Shown here one piece after another: positions 1 through 12,339 of a DNA stretch of 64,000 nt. The translations under genes were made by a program, and so were the position numbers. Every line of letters begins with the position of its first letter. The first letter of the stretch is position 1. The notes below the pieces were generated by a model. It saw only the letters and a program-made list of their open reading frames with translations. It did not search any database and was not told the DNA's origin. Source of the stretch: Holothuria scabra (taxonomy: Eukaryota; Echinodermata; Holothuroidea; Aspidochirotida; Holothuriidae). The stretch covers positions 12,294,001-12,358,000 of the forward strand of contig CM074184.1 in NCBI GenBank assembly GCA_037179385.1. Reading direction: 5' to 3'.

Positions 1-632
1 CTTTCAGATTTGTGGGATGCTTTCTTTAAGAGTTAAAGTGAATACAAAAAAGCATTTGACCCCCTGTCACGTGACCTTTGACCTTGGTTGCCATGGAAAC
101 TACATTTTTTGGTAGAACTAGTCTACCCTATTATACTTGTGAAGTTTCATGTAAAATGAAGGTTTTCTTTAGAAGTTTTAGTACAAAATAGCAAAAACAA
201 GTGGTTTTGGGGGGGGGGGAAATGAGACCTTTAACCTCTGATCTTTGACCTTCACTTCCGAAGGTCTGAGAGACATAAGTTCCCACCCTGGGGTACCCAT
301 CTACCAATTTTGAAAAGAATCGGTCCAGCCCACTAGGAGGAGTTCGAGGGACAAAAACGTTGTTTTACGAACAAATTATCACTTGAAAACTTTTTGTTCC
401 CCATACCACTTGACTTTTGACCTCTGTTGCTATGGCAACTACATATTTTGGTAGGTCTAGATGCAATCATCAATGTGTGAAGTTTCGTGTCTGGAGAATG
501 TTTTGTTTTGAATATATAGCCGCAAATGTGATTTCACTAAATTTGACCTTTGACTTGTAACCTTTGACCTTCACTTCCGGTTGTGTATTAAAATGCAATT
601 GTTCCACCTAAGGTACCATCATACCAAGTTTG
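1..632 (-). repeat. Repeat A, copy 1 (cut by window edge)
   Basis: This is the reverse complement of much of the repeat at 18662-19592 and of 30094-31040. Shared words include the 'gtcacgtgacctttgacc' block at 66-83 and the 'ccaagtttgaa' end near 630. No ORF is supported. It contains one perfect TGACCTTTGACCT (72-84), a DR1-type nuclear-receptor half-site pair. It is interrupted by repeat B at about 632, inside the part that reads 'cttcaaacttgg' in the other copies. Its other end lies outside the window. Confidence 0.85.
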
Positions 633-1103
633 AAGAACAAGTTTGATTTCCCATTTCTTTTGCTATTTTTCTCACATGTTAAAATATTTTATTTTATCAT
701 GGTAATCATGATTTGTCACATCGTATATGAATGATTCTTTTTGGATAAGAATGACCAGTTTTTCTATAATCTGGTCAGATAAGTCAGAATAATTTGTGCA
801 CTGTTTTTGGCGGGATATCACAGAACGGCCCTACCCCGTACCTTTGGCTCCCGCTGGTCAGACAGGCAGGTGCTTGCACACTTTGAAGTTGGAAAATTTT
901 TGCCGTACGGCAAATGGCGTTGAATCGCTCCATGTGCGATTACTTTTTTGCCGGACGCATTTTTACCGGATTGCCGGATTGCCGTTGCCGTGCTAGTGTG
1001 AACAGTCTTTCATTTTCTATTGTGTGGGATATTTTTGCCGTTACCGTTGCCGTTGCCGCTGCCGTTGCCGTTGCCGTTGCCGGACAAGTGTGAACGTACC
1101 TTA
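633..1103 (-). repeat. Repeat B, copy 1, with CGGCAA hexamer array
   Basis: The reverse complement matches 19593-20104. One end carries the TIR-like word 'aaggtacgttcacacttg' (minus strand, ending near 1103), followed by an array of the hexamer CGGCAA and its variants (about 1030-1082). Internally there is a perfect 14-bp palindrome, ttgccgtacggcaa, at about 900-913. It is probably a MITE-like DNA transposon derivative. The far end is not defined. Confidence 0.75.
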
Positions 1104-1117
1104 AGGTTGCAAAACTT

Positions 1118-2583
1118 GATATACCGCACATTACTGTGATGAAACACACTCAATGGCGCTTTACAAAGTACAAAAATCAAGAAAAAGATTTCCTAAAAAG
1201 ATAAGTTTTCAAAGCATCCTTAAAAGAATTAATAGAAGACGACTGCCGAATATGAATCGGGAGGGCATTCCAAAGCTTCGGGCCAGCGACCATAAAAGAA
1301 CGATCCGCAAAAGAACTGTGAGTGGTGAAAGGAACCTTAAGAAGTAAACCTTTTGAAGATCTAGTAGCATAATAGGACGCTTTGAGTTCAATCAACCCTG
1401 ATAAATAAGTTGGTGCTAAATTGTGGAGACATTTAAACACAAGGAGAAGAATCTTATACTCAATACGAGCTTTGATGGGCAGAATGTGTAGCTCTTTCAA
1501 AGCGGCAGAGGCACTGTCAAATTTGGATCTACCGAGGATTAACTTAGAAGTAAGGTTTTGAATTCTTTAAAGTGGATGTAACGTAGAGTCCGGAAGGTTA
1601 ATGAACAGGCTACTACAATAATCCATATGTGAAAAAATCAGAGCATTAGCATATTTAAGACAACTTGCCCTGTCTAGATAATTACGGATCTTCTTCAAAT
1701 TATACATAGCGAGGGTGGATGCCCTTGCTTTCATAGATATGTGATACTTGAGATTAAGGGATTCATCTAGAAACACGCCAAGTAATTTAATTTTCTCAGA
1801 CCTACGAATGGGTATGTCACCAATAGAAATAACATTTGCTATACATTTTGTCAATTGGGCCTTACTTCCAAAAATGATAAATTCAGACTTTTCGTCATTC
1901 ATTTTAAGACGGTTACACTGCATCCAGTCTTTCACTTTTCCTAGCGACGAAGAGAGTTTTTTAATGGAATCCACTTCAGAAGAAGCGTCTCCTGCTCTGA
2001 AACTAGTGTAAGTGATGTGGTCATCAGCATAACAAATGAGGGATTGGTCATCAGTGCATGACACAAGTATTCATCGTACTAGAGTAACAAGTGAAATACA
2101 CTGGGCCGTTAATACTGCCTTGAGGTACCGAGAAGTCAAGGTTTAGTGGCGCAGAAAACGAATTATTTATACAAACTTTGAACTGCCTATCCGACAAATA
2201 AGATGATATCCAATCTTTTGCAACATCACAAACACCAAAACATCTTTCAAGAATATTCAGTAACAGTTGGTGATTGACTGTGTCAAACGCTGCACTTAGA
2301 TCCATTGCAGCCAATGGAGTCACTAAACTTTTCTCCATGTTGCACAAAATGTCGTTTTGTAATTTTACCAACAAAGTCTCCGTGCTGTGGTTAGCCCTAT
2401 ATGCACTTTGGTACGAAGGAAGGAGGCCATAACTATCAATGTGTTTTGTAAAACTAATTAGAGAAGCCTTTTCAACCAGTTTAGACAGGGAAGAGTGATT
2501 GCTCACCGGACGATAATTCTTTTTTATGTGATCGATATTACTTTTTTTTAGAAGAGGTTTGACTATAGCCTGTTTCCAATTAG
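1118..2583 (-). pseudogene. LINE (non-LTR retrotransposon) RT, 5'-truncated and broken
   Basis: Three minus-strand open segments make up one decayed reverse transcriptase. From 2583 down to about 2051 come an NYRPVS block, motif A (MDLSAAFDTVNH) and motif B (SVPQGSINGP). A frameshift near 2060 leads into the second segment (2064-1567), which has motif C (CYADD) and the thumb region. After a stop near 1567 the frame continues to a typical C-terminus (1500-1177) with PKLWNALP and an SFKDALKTYLF tail. The endonuclease and most of the palm N-terminus are missing because the copy is truncated at 2583, where repeat C begins. The 3' end carries a 'gtgcggtatatcaag' word like the ends of CR1/L2-type LINEs. 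The layout fits the CR1/L2/jockey superfamily; the exact clade is unproven. It is not functional. Confidence 0.85.
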
Positions 2584-4753
2584 TTCACGTTACAAATTGT
2601 CAACGGTTAAAGTGGTCATGACACGGCCACAAAAATTTTTGTGTATTGCAAGATTTGATACAGTACTTTACAAATATCATCTCACACCCCATTAAAAAAA
2701 CCCGTACAATTCGGCATAAATGATATTCGAAGGAAAACTGCGTTCAAAATACAATTTCGAAAAATGCCGCAACACCTCGCCCGACTTTTAGGACGCAATT
2801 GGCGGCACAAACCCCGCCCTACGGTGCGCATCTAGATGTGGAACTAATGTAACGCTCCTTAAAGTTATCTTATCTAAGCAACCTCATGAAAACGATTGCA
2901 TCACAATACAGAATCCAACATACAGACTGGAAGGCGCAGACCATGGTGGGGATTCGGAGCAAATCATTGGCCAATATGTTCGTGTGTTTATGCGCGCGGG
3001 TAAAAATAGTTCTGTTTTATTACAAGAAAGACGCGGTTCGGTCCTTATAAAGAACAGCAATGAATATGTGTGGGCAGACCAAAACAAGCGCGTCCCCACT
3101 ACGAGCACGTCTTTACCGTATGAGCTGTTTGATGAAGATGCTATTGCGAATACTAAGCAGTCACCGCGCAATGCACAATTCACAATGTAGTTAGTGGCCA
3201 CGCTCACTGCTATCGGAGCACCGGTGTTTGCAATAATGTATGCGCTAACACGCGTTACCGTACACATGATTCGATGATTGTGAGCTCTCTGGTACAATGT
3301 TGCTAATCGTGCCTCCAATGACGTCACCATTTTGAGACGCGTTCACATACATTTTTTCGCTTTCGAATTTCAAATGGTCTGAACCTGGCCAGTAATTGGG
3401 AATTCAAAACGTCGTATTTCGGTATTTATGGACATAATTTAGTAGGGAAATCATTTACTTCATGTCAAGGTGTACCCAAAGAACAGTTACCGAGGAACTT
3501 ACTTTGGCCGTGTCATCCCCACTTTAATGTTTTGTAACTAGCCTATTTTTCATCAATTAATGTAAATAAGCTATAGACTCCTAGGTTAGTACTTCGTAGT
3601 AACAGTCTCAAATTCTTTTTTTTACTAGCTTGTATGCTGCAGTGAGATTTAAAAGTTACTGCTCGCACTTCACTTTGATGGCCCTTATATCTAGAGTGTT
3701 CTCATATGGTCTATGCAGACAGTTGTTTTCACTCCAAGTTGCTGTAACTGTTAGGCCTAGTAGTATGAAAGTTAAAGTCAAACCTAGGCCTAGACTTGAA
3801 ATCTCAAGCTGGTTAACAATATGTAGGCTAGGTCTGGGGCTAGACCTACGCCATTCATAGGCTTGAGTTATAACCCAAGATATGAAACTGTGGGTGACTA
3901 ACATTAGGTTAGGCATAGGGCCTACCTATCTTACATATTAGTGCCCTTAAAACTTGTCGGTTCTGAAGCATCGCAAAAAAAATGTACGTGGCAATTTCCT
4001 TGCTACGGGCTAGGATTGGCCACAGGCCAGTACGCAGAAAAGGTTTGTGCCGCGCCCGGAAATCTTCTAACGCCACACGTTCAACATCGCGCACACGCCC
4101 AGTTTTTTAATTGAGAAGCACTTGATGTGCATATCAGCTCGACACATATGAAGTTTGCCCTTCCGTCAAAATGGAGAATACGCCCAGCTAGCGCATGAAT
4201 AATAACAATTACGCACTTGTCTAAAGCGTCCCCGAAAGCGTCTTACTTTTATAATCGTTGCGTCCATATCTAATCGTATCAGTTTCGTTTGACAGTCAAG
4301 CTCATTGTTTTTTTCATAGTGTTGCAAGGGGATAACAGCATCTTAAAAAATAAATTTGTTCATCTTAGATAGGCCTACTGGATTAAAAGGGCAAGCGTTA
4401 CAAAGGTTGGGTAGCCCATTTCTCCAGTTCTTATATAATCCGGTGTCAGAATTTAAATATCCAAATGATGTTTTTAGGAACGAGGGGTGCGCCTGTTCCA
4501 AGAACTTGATGGGTCCGTGCCATATTCTTTCCCCTCGCTATCTTACAAAAAAAACTCCCGTCCCTTGGAACGGGAAAAAGAATCACTTCCCTTGGACTTC
4601 AAGATTGTGGCAGTAGATTGTCAATGACATTCTACTGTAGCATAAAATTCAGCACAGATAAAACTTCTAGCTCATACATAGTTCAAGTTCTGTAACCAAC
4701 TTGCGCACATGTTAGCGATGAGATATGCAACTCCGTGGATTGCCCTCTTGTTT
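2584..4753 (+). repeat. Composite repeat C, copy 1 (with module D)
   Basis: The sequence is shared with 21097-30093 (interrupted) and 31041-33228. Its first ~950 bp form an inverted-repeat unit: 2589-2629 pairs with 3505-3538, sharing 'ttaaagtg...gatgacacggcca'. It continues through a GC-richer stretch (about 2880-3340) with a TGACGTCA CRE-like site near 3317, then 'gactcctaggttagtacttcg' and the 'acgccacacgttcaacatcg' block, and ends with module D (about 4306-4753). A 148-codon minus-strand open frame (2884-3330) is seen only as fragments in the other copies, so I do not call it a gene. The left end abuts the broken LINE almost exactly at the terminal inverted repeat. Confidence 0.85.
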
Positions 4754-5589
4754 TATTTTTTATTTAAATTAAAGTGTTACGTATAGTGAGTGCTTTTTGC
4801 CAAGTGTTATTTTATGATGGACATCAATAAATTTTATCTTACTCCACCAGGGAAGTACTGTACCCAGGGAGGGCATTGGACCATGCCATGCCACCCCACC
4901 CTCTTCCTCACAGAAGGTAGCATACGTGACATCAGATTGCATGTAAGGTAAAGCCCGTAAACACGTACGAGAAAGGGGCAGGGGATTGGATATTGTTCAG
5001 GTGCGGTGAGCAATAGTTTTACATTTATCATGCAACAGGTGTAACATGTTAAACCATTTATAGTCGGGAGTTCGGACAGTGACATACACAATTGCATCAA
5101 TTCAGCGGATCTTGAATTAAGCCAAGAGTTGCAATATGGAAACATCATATTTTCAGTTTCGTTGCAATTTCCTCCTGAAGATTAAATTCAATTTCATTTA
5201 ATGTTATGGTACATTTTGTGATAAATTTCTGATCTCTTAGTAAGTTGCTGGTTTTTGTTATTGCAAAGGAGAGCTAAAACTATAGACTATTTAGATACAC
5301 TTAAAAGGATGATAAAACAATTTTCGTTCATCTAAGTGTAAAGATTTTTCAAAATTTTCTTTCCTCTCCACACCAACTGATGGTGGAGCTCAACTTAGAT
5401 AGTAGTGTATTTATGGTAGAATTACTTTTTTGTGCATAAAAAACCAACATGCTCCCGTGCCCTTAAGCCCATCAATGATGCTCTTCTATTTAGACTCCTA
5501 AAAGGATGCAAATTAAAAACAAATTTTACTTTGAACAGGCATGGGTAGTATACATGGCATCTGATTGCATATAAAGACACATTAACCCA
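4754..5589. other. Unclassified stretch
   Basis: No supported gene. The only notable part is a C/G-rich patch near 4850-4930 that resembles the purine-rich ends of the hAT-like repeats. Confidence 0.5.
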
Positions 5590-5770
5590 TTAACCACCAT
5601 AATTCAACTTTCAGGACTATTCCTGTAAAATTAAAAATCGTGTACCATTTTGCATTTAAGCTCCTTGAAAAGGCCAAGAATTTTTTAAGAGGAAAATCCT
5701 CTCCCTTAGACCCCTTCCCCTACCGGCAATCACTCAACATACTGCACCCCCACCCCCTTCATAGAAAAAT
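5590..5770 (-). repeat. Fragment of hAT-like repeat
   Basis: The reverse complement matches 14380-14560: both contain 'tttcaaggagc', 'gcaaaatggt' and 'aaagttgaat..tggtggtt', in the same order, behind a purine-rich poly-G stretch. No terminal repeat is recognisable on this copy. Confidence 0.65.
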
Positions 5771-6834
5771 TGCTTACTTCACTAAACCTCACCTTGTGAC
5801 CTTTCCTTTTTAAACTCAAAGTTTACTTTTCAAAAGCCCCAATTGCTTTGAAAAACAGGCTAATCATTGAGGAAAAAAAGTTATTTATTTGATGAATCCA
5901 GACACTTCATCTATAAGGGCTTAAAGGCCAAAATCTCTCCCAAATTCTTCTAAACTTCTTATTCATGCCCCTCCCACAATCGTCTAAGATTCATCCTATT
6001 CCAGTCGCAATGTCAGTCCATTGCTTCAGTGTGACTATATAAAAGAGCTATATGTATTAATCAAAACACTCAAGTACAGTTTATGCTGTGTAATAAATTG
6101 AATTAGCTGCCAATCAAAGAACTGAGCCAATGGGTAATTTTTGTAGACTATTACGATAATTGTAGGCTGGAGTGCGAGGACAGGCCCCTTATCTTTATTC
6201 TGTGAGTTAAGACCTCTAGCACCCACTGGCTCTGATTTGATGAGCAGGACCACCTGGCCGGTACTGGACGGGAACGGGCAGGGGAAGTGCCACCCCACAA
6301 ATGGCTATACCTTCCCTAATCGGGCAGACTTTGTTCCCTGAGTAGCGAAGAGATTATGCTCTGGTTGGGCACCTGGAGTCGGGAAAAAGTCACCCTCCCT
6401 GTGAGAAAGATTTCTGCACGGCAATGATGGCCACATAAGAAAAAAACTTGGATAAGTGTTTAAAAGGTATTTCTTCTATGTTTGGTCAGCTAACTGGAAG
6501 CTCCCTGTTTTGGCGTTAGACCATAACCGTAAGGGACTCTTTTTCTCAAGGGCGGTGATCTTTTGCACTTTTCTAGGTCCCCAAGTAGGGCATAATATCT
6601 TCCCCACTGAGGTACTGAAGTCTGCCGGATTCATCAAGCAATGTCTTGGCCGACTGGGGGCCATAGCCCGGGTCTCCTGTAGCATATAGTCATACATATG
6701 ATAAAACATGCACAAAATCAATGATGATGCACTTTTGGGTTCTACATGTCATTTTAGAGCATAAAGTAACTAAGGTTACAGTAGGTAAAAAGGTATTCAA
6801 AATTTTGGACAGCTTTTTACCTATGCAATATGTG
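5771..6834. other. Unclassified stretch
   Basis: Short opposing ORFs only, with no recognisable domain and no repeat shared with the rest of the window, apart from 6721-6834, which is continuous with the GTCTCG-type repeat (compare 61700-61770). Confidence 0.5.
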
Positions 6835-6960
6835 CATTCGGTCTCGGTCTCGGTCTCGAACTTTGTCGGTCTCGTTCTCGAATTATACCCCTGGTCCCGG
6901 TCTCGACACCCTCTGGTCTCGGTCTTGGTCTCAAATATGGCGGTCTCGACTACAACACTG
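6721..6960 (-). repeat. GTCTCG-rich hAT-like transposon end, copy 1
   Basis: Strings of 'ggtctcg' repeat from 6838 to 6950, and the block ends in 'tacaacactg' (6960); read on the minus strand it begins CAGTGTTGTAGTCGAGACC. The same order of words, including 'attcaaaattttggacag', occurs at 61577-61770 in the opposite sense. Ends starting CAGTGTTGTAGTCGAGACC are familiar from hAT-type non-autonomous elements. Only one end is found here. Confidence 0.6.
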
Positions 6961-9212
6961 GTAGGGGGTGGGTGATGAAATGACTGACCACCGTCCTGGT
7001 GGAGAGAGCGGAGAGGAGGGATCTTTCGCCCCCCCCCCCCTTAGAAAAACGTTATCTTATGCCATGTGAATGGGTAGGTGGGTGGTTTCTATGCAAAATG
7101 GTGCTACACTGATGGTAGGTTTGATGGAATTCAGTATTCTCCAGAAATTCCTCGGTAATATTTTAAGTAATGATTTTTGATCCGTTAAATCTTTTGAACA
7201 GGAGGGGTATTACCCTCTGACTGCATCATTGCATGATTAGAGGTAATGTGTTTTATGGTGGTACACAATCTCCACAATTAAAATTGTGGGAAACCTTCCA
7301 GATCAGTGCACTTCTTTGACAATTCATCAAATCTGCCGCCCTATATTGTTGTTCTGCTAATTCTCACTGCTTCTCATTGCCAGGCAATTATAGTTTTCAG
7401 TTGTTTTACATCACTCCATGTGATACTGTACTTTGTTACTACGTAACTACAGGCGCAAGCGTGCTCACACAACTTGAACATTAGCCCTAGCCGCGTGGTA
7501 TGTCAGGGGGTTAAAAAACGTGTATAAAGATGTCGACTAAATGATATAAAATCATATGTAATATAATCAAGTAGCTTATACAGCCGATAAAATTTGATCT
7601 CGTTTAGGCATTCGAATTCATTTTCATTTTGTTTTGCTGGACAAGACAAATATAAGGAAATATTAACCCCAATGCAACTTCAAAAGCTACAAATATATTT
7701 ATGATAAAGCGTATAGCAAAATGTCGTTGCAGAAGATTGTCAAGTCTTCAAAAAGGAAATAATTAAATTATAGGCCTACGTATTGGAATAGTCGATGAAA
7801 CAAATCGCAATGAAATTTTTAAGCATATCTCCCACTAGCACTGATTAACAGGAGAAAAATTCTCTTTGCCTAATTTGAATAACCTAACCCTGTCGCTATC
7901 TTGACAGATACGCACTTGTTTTTCGATGGGAACCACGTAAAGTATTATTGACGGATTGAGTGTATTTAACTCTTTAATATCGAATGGGTAAAATAAGATA
8001 AATACCTGTACATTAGAATACGGAATTGGGTACATCACATCTCACGGAATTGACTCTCAATCCGTCGCTGTTGCGATGATATTGCTGTAGTTTTTGTAGT
8101 ATATTAACAGGATCATTTTACGCCTGCCTTAATAATGGAATCCATCAATTTGGTAGGGTTGGTGGATATATCGACTATTTTCAGTTGATTTATGATATTG
8201 ATCTACAACATGCAAGTTCAAATCATCCCATTTGAAAAACATAAAAAAAAATACACTGATGTATCTCATCCACAAGCATCGTACTTGAGAAGCAATGATA
8301 CTATAGAGAAAAAGCGTGATTGCGCTGTTTCCTTTTGTTTCGTACAACTAGAGTTGTTATCAGATCAGACATTCTACAGAATTCTGGCATTATGTATCAG
8401 AATCCTGATCATGTGCAACTTACGCTTTGATAAATACTTCTCAACTTAGTTTAGCCTGTAGGGGGGGGGGGTAGCACTCGGAGGAGTTCTGGTATGAATG
8501 GAGTGACCTTCTGGCTTGAAAATGTTCAATTGAATATTTAAGGGTCATTGGATATGCGATCTGATAGCAGATATTTTTCCATAACTTTCAGGAAATATCT
8601 GCAAATTAATGCAAAAAATAAGAATTTGCAAAATTCTTTTACAGAGAAGAACACATTCTGGGACGGAATTTACTCGGCTCAAACCCAAGCGCCTCGTATG
8701 TCTGTCTGAGTCTTTTCAATACATCCCTAATAGGTTATGGGAGTTAAAAGGAAAGCGATATATCCAAAAGTTTGTCAATTTTCACACCGATTGATATATC
8801 TTTTGAAAAGATACATACGTCAATATTTATGATTTATAACAATGGGATATATGCGAACTACTGATTTTCTGTGGCAAATGTGTAATAATTTTGCGCATCA
8901 GCGAAAACTTGCAAGAGCTTTTACAGTCGTTCAGCAAACTAACATTTCACACTATCGATATCGTCACGTTATTTTGATAGTAACAGAAACAAAATTATGG
9001 ACATCATCTGGTGAAAAACAGTGGTTTAAAGTCAAATATTCATCACCCCAGATAGTTCCGATTCTTCCTACAACTCACTTCTAGCCTCCATCTTCCCACA
9101 TTCAACCTACCCCGCGTGACGGACTCTGTTTTTCGCTCTTCAGTAAGGCCACAGACATGACTCAAGGAGAAATATGCCGTAAAGCAGTGGCACAGCAACG
9201 TGGGTGGGTTTT
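6961..9212. other. Unclassified stretch
   Basis: No coding sequence is supported. Poly-C (about 7031-7042) and poly-G (about 8461-8471) tracts occur. Near 7090 there is a 'gcaaaatggtg' word like that in the hAT-like repeats. Otherwise nothing recognisable. Confidence 0.5.
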
Positions 9213-9464
9213 GGTTTACCGTTGTGCTCCAATTGGAGCATATTTGCGCCCCTCGGGAGTGGGCAGAAAAGCGAACGTAACACGCCCCGCATCAGTTTCC
9301 GTAGGCTATTGACCCCGTGACCTTAAACTATTGTCCCTCTCGTTGTTGTGGCCAAATTTTCGGGTAGCCACTCCCAGTTTCGAGCTCCGTGTGAAACAGT
9401 AAAGACGGGTGACAGCCGCGCTCTCCGTCTGGGTCCAAAAGGACCCAAAACAACGGTAAAGGGT
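9213..9464 (+). mobile_element. MITE with ACCGTTGT inverted ends, copy 1
   Basis: A ~252-bp unit bounded by 'tttaccgttgt' and 'acaacggtaaagggt', which are inverted repeats of each other. It is GC-richer than the surroundings and carries an internal palindrome, tgggtccaaaaggaccca, near its right end. An almost identical unit lies 343 bp downstream in the same orientation. It has no coding capacity. Confidence 0.75.
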
Positions 9465-9555
9465 TAAACTAAGCCCGTGGAGTGTGTTCACTGCAAAGCT
9501 GATGCCGCTTTCTCTGGGTGTGTGCACAGCCCCGTGGTGCAGATACTTTAGATTG

Positions 9556-9804
9556 ACCCTTTACCGTTGTGCTCCAATCGGGGCAAATCTGCGCCCCTCG
9601 GGAGTGGGCGGAAAAGCGGACGTAACACGCCCCGCATCAGCTTCCGTAGGCTATTGCCCCGGTGACCTTAAACTATTGTCCCTCTCGTTTTTGTGGCCAA
9701 ATTTTTGGGTGGCTACTCGCAGTTTCGAGCTCCGTGTGAATACAGATAGGTGACAGCCGGGCCCTCTGTCTGGGTCCAAAAGGACCCAAACAACGGTAAA
9801 GGGT
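9556..9804 (+). mobile_element. MITE with ACCGTTGT inverted ends, copy 2
   Basis: Second copy of the 9213-9464 unit, with complete ends 'accctttaccgttgt' and 'acaacggtaaagggt'. It keeps the tgggtcc/ggaccca palindrome. The 91-bp spacer between the copies (9465-9555) is not part of the repeat. No clear target duplication could be assigned. Confidence 0.75.
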
Positions 9805-9916
9805 AAACGTTAGTTTTAACGTCGGTTAGTGCTACCGCCACACCCCATGATAGCCAAGCTAGGCCTTATATGGAAACTGTAGTGTAACGCGGGCATTGAA
9901 GTTGAACTTGAAGTGC

Positions 9917-10060
9917 GTTAGTCAGTTAGTTATTTGAAGTTGTACTGCCCAGTTTCCAACCAATTGGTTCAAGCCGAGCCGGCCACGGCCTTTTTCCTGG
10001 TTTCCTGGTTTGCTCTGGTTTGTTTTTCCTAATCCATTGCTTATGCTGAAGGAGCACCAA
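9917..10060 (-). repeat. SINE tail, copy 1
   Basis: On the minus strand this reads 'agcataagcaatgg...ggccgtggccggctcggcttgaaccaattggttggaaactgggc' and ends in a TAACTAACTGACTAAC tail. The same body and tail occur at 40722-40931 (+) and 59868-60085 (-). The tRNA-like head is missing or too diverged here. Confidence 0.7.
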
Positions 10061-12339
10061 GTACAATGGCAGTAGGTTCTGTTTAAGTCTTCAGTAACCC
10101 AAGTTGGACTTGAAACAATCTTAGGCCTACATCTGACCTTAGCCTAGTGTATCATCTCAATAAGACGGGATGTTGACGGCCTAAGTTCAACCCTAGTTAA
10201 ACAGAGGATAACGCGCTCACTGCATAATGCTATCACTTGATGCACTCGGGCTACCCCATTGTGCATCGCTTGCATTAACACTGACCGTGAATTATCCCGT
10301 TATTAATGCTGGGTCCGGCGTTGATTAATCTTTAATTGTAATAGTTGTGAACAAAATAGAAACGAGCTAATGCGGGCCTTGAGGAACATTGAACGTAGGT
10401 AATGGGATTAGAAAAGGTACGTGTCTGATGTATACTCTCGGGTGATTTAACATAATACCAAGTTTCTTTGAGATTCTTATGCACCACGTGGTCTGTTAAG
10501 ATTGTTACCAGCTTAAGGCATTTATTATCACAGATACATGTGTGAAAACTCATTTTAGGACATTTTGTCTCATCAATTATATAGGAACTCTCAAAATTTT
10601 GAAAGTATCTCAAAATGAGTTTGGCGGGTGATCATTTTGTACAAATAGCTTTAGAAAATAAAAGTATGTCGCACCCTGGTGTGATTTAATAGAAAATTAA
10701 TAAAAATTTGAATAGAAGGTATTGTGCTTCTTTATTTCAAAAAGGGGAAAAATGAAAACCAAACAAACTACCTGCTTTCTCAATACCTTGAATATCATTG
10801 CTATTATTACAAAGATAGCAAAACTACTGTGGCGCAGTTGCAGATGAATTTTTAAGACAAATACAGTAAGCTCTTTGAAACAAAGTTTTAGACAAAAGTA
10901 CCTCGAAAGAAAAAGATGTTTTCTCCTTTTCAAAAGATGCCTTGCCTATCCAGAGACTGAACCAAAGGTTGGGGGGGGGGGATTTGCCCATTCGGTCAGA
11001 GCCTGCTCCAGAGGGCTTCCATCACTGACCCGCTATACCTCCTGAGACCAAGAGCGTAGAAATGGTTCGTAGCTTAGGGGTGGCAAAAATTTTAATTCCA
11101 ACGGCTGTAAACTCAATCTCTCTATAAGCAATCCACCTTATGCGAGTACACACCCGCCGCAAACACATAAAGAAACACGCATGCACACACACGCACAATG
11201 ACACCCACATATATAGATACCACAGAAAGTGGTATCAACCTGTGACATGGCAATTTTGGAGCAGATTCCAGGAATAGAATTTGTGGTGTGAAAGCATTTT
11301 CATTTTATTTATTCATTTATTTTTTACCTCAAATTATTTATTGAATATGGTGTTGTGTGAGTCATTTTCATTCATTTCTGAGTTTTGTACATCATCTGGA
11401 TTGTCCCATTTAGTAAAAACCATTTTTCCCTCGTGTAAAGGGGGCATAAATAATGTATTAAGGGCATTTTTATATCACGTCGACGTGGTCACAGGTCCGC
11501 ATTTTTGTTAGCCTTTAGAAAATTGTGAAAAATTATAAAAGCAGACTATGATCGCTCCTTAAAGTTCAAGGCCTTTTTTATTTGGTTTTGAGCGGTGCTC
11601 TCTTTGACGTCCGTGGCTGGCTACGCGGGTCTGATTCGTCTTTGCATTAGAATCTGAGACCTTATGAAGATACATATAAAGAGACACAACCCCTTAAGTC
11701 TAATAGAACTTGGATAATCACGGGGTTTTTAAAAACTCGGTGCCTAACTTTATAGAATTCACATCCAGCCTCCTCTTGTACTTGTACCGGTACATTATGC
11801 AATTTTGTTCCCATCTCAAAATAAAAAAGTAAATAAATAGAAAAATGTAAATAAAAAATAAGAGAAAAAACAAAACTCCACAAATTTTAATGCTTTAGAA
11901 AAGTAACCTAGAAACCAGTAAGAAAGCAAAATGCGTATCACAGTCAAACGAGTTATCAACCTGATTGATTGCATATTAAAAATGCAATACAAAAATAAAA
12001 TTGAGCTGAAGAGGCGCTAAATACCTTTGTAATTACGTGTTTTTGATTCAAGTAAAATATGTAGATTCTTCTTAGGAAACCAAGAATCAAGGATACTTGG
12101 GATAAGTTGTTATGCTTGAATATTTTTTTCTTTAATCATCTCACGCAAAGATCTTAGGTACTCCAAGGAAAAGTGAAATGCTAGCAATAAAGTGATCGTC
12201 CCACGGGGAATATCGTAGGTACTTCAAGGTATATACATGCCAGCATAGTGCATTGACTTTACTTGGACTGAAAGAGTAATGTTCTCCAACCGTCTACGGG
12301 GATATCCGCTGGAATTGTGTCAGTATCTTTTACCATGGA
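10061..12339. other. Unclassified stretch
   Basis: No gene is supported. A perfect 8-bp hairpin (gataccac/gtggtatc, 11216-11236) and a poly-G tract near 10971 are the only structured signals. Short ORFs are rich in Phe/Leu/Lys, as expected of AT-rich non-coding DNA. Confidence 0.5.

Noticed and set aside
2884..3330. 148-codon minus-strand ORF in repeat C
   Set aside because: The homologous positions in copies 2 and 3 are broken or shortened and no domain is recognisable; it looks like chance openness in GC-richer DNA.
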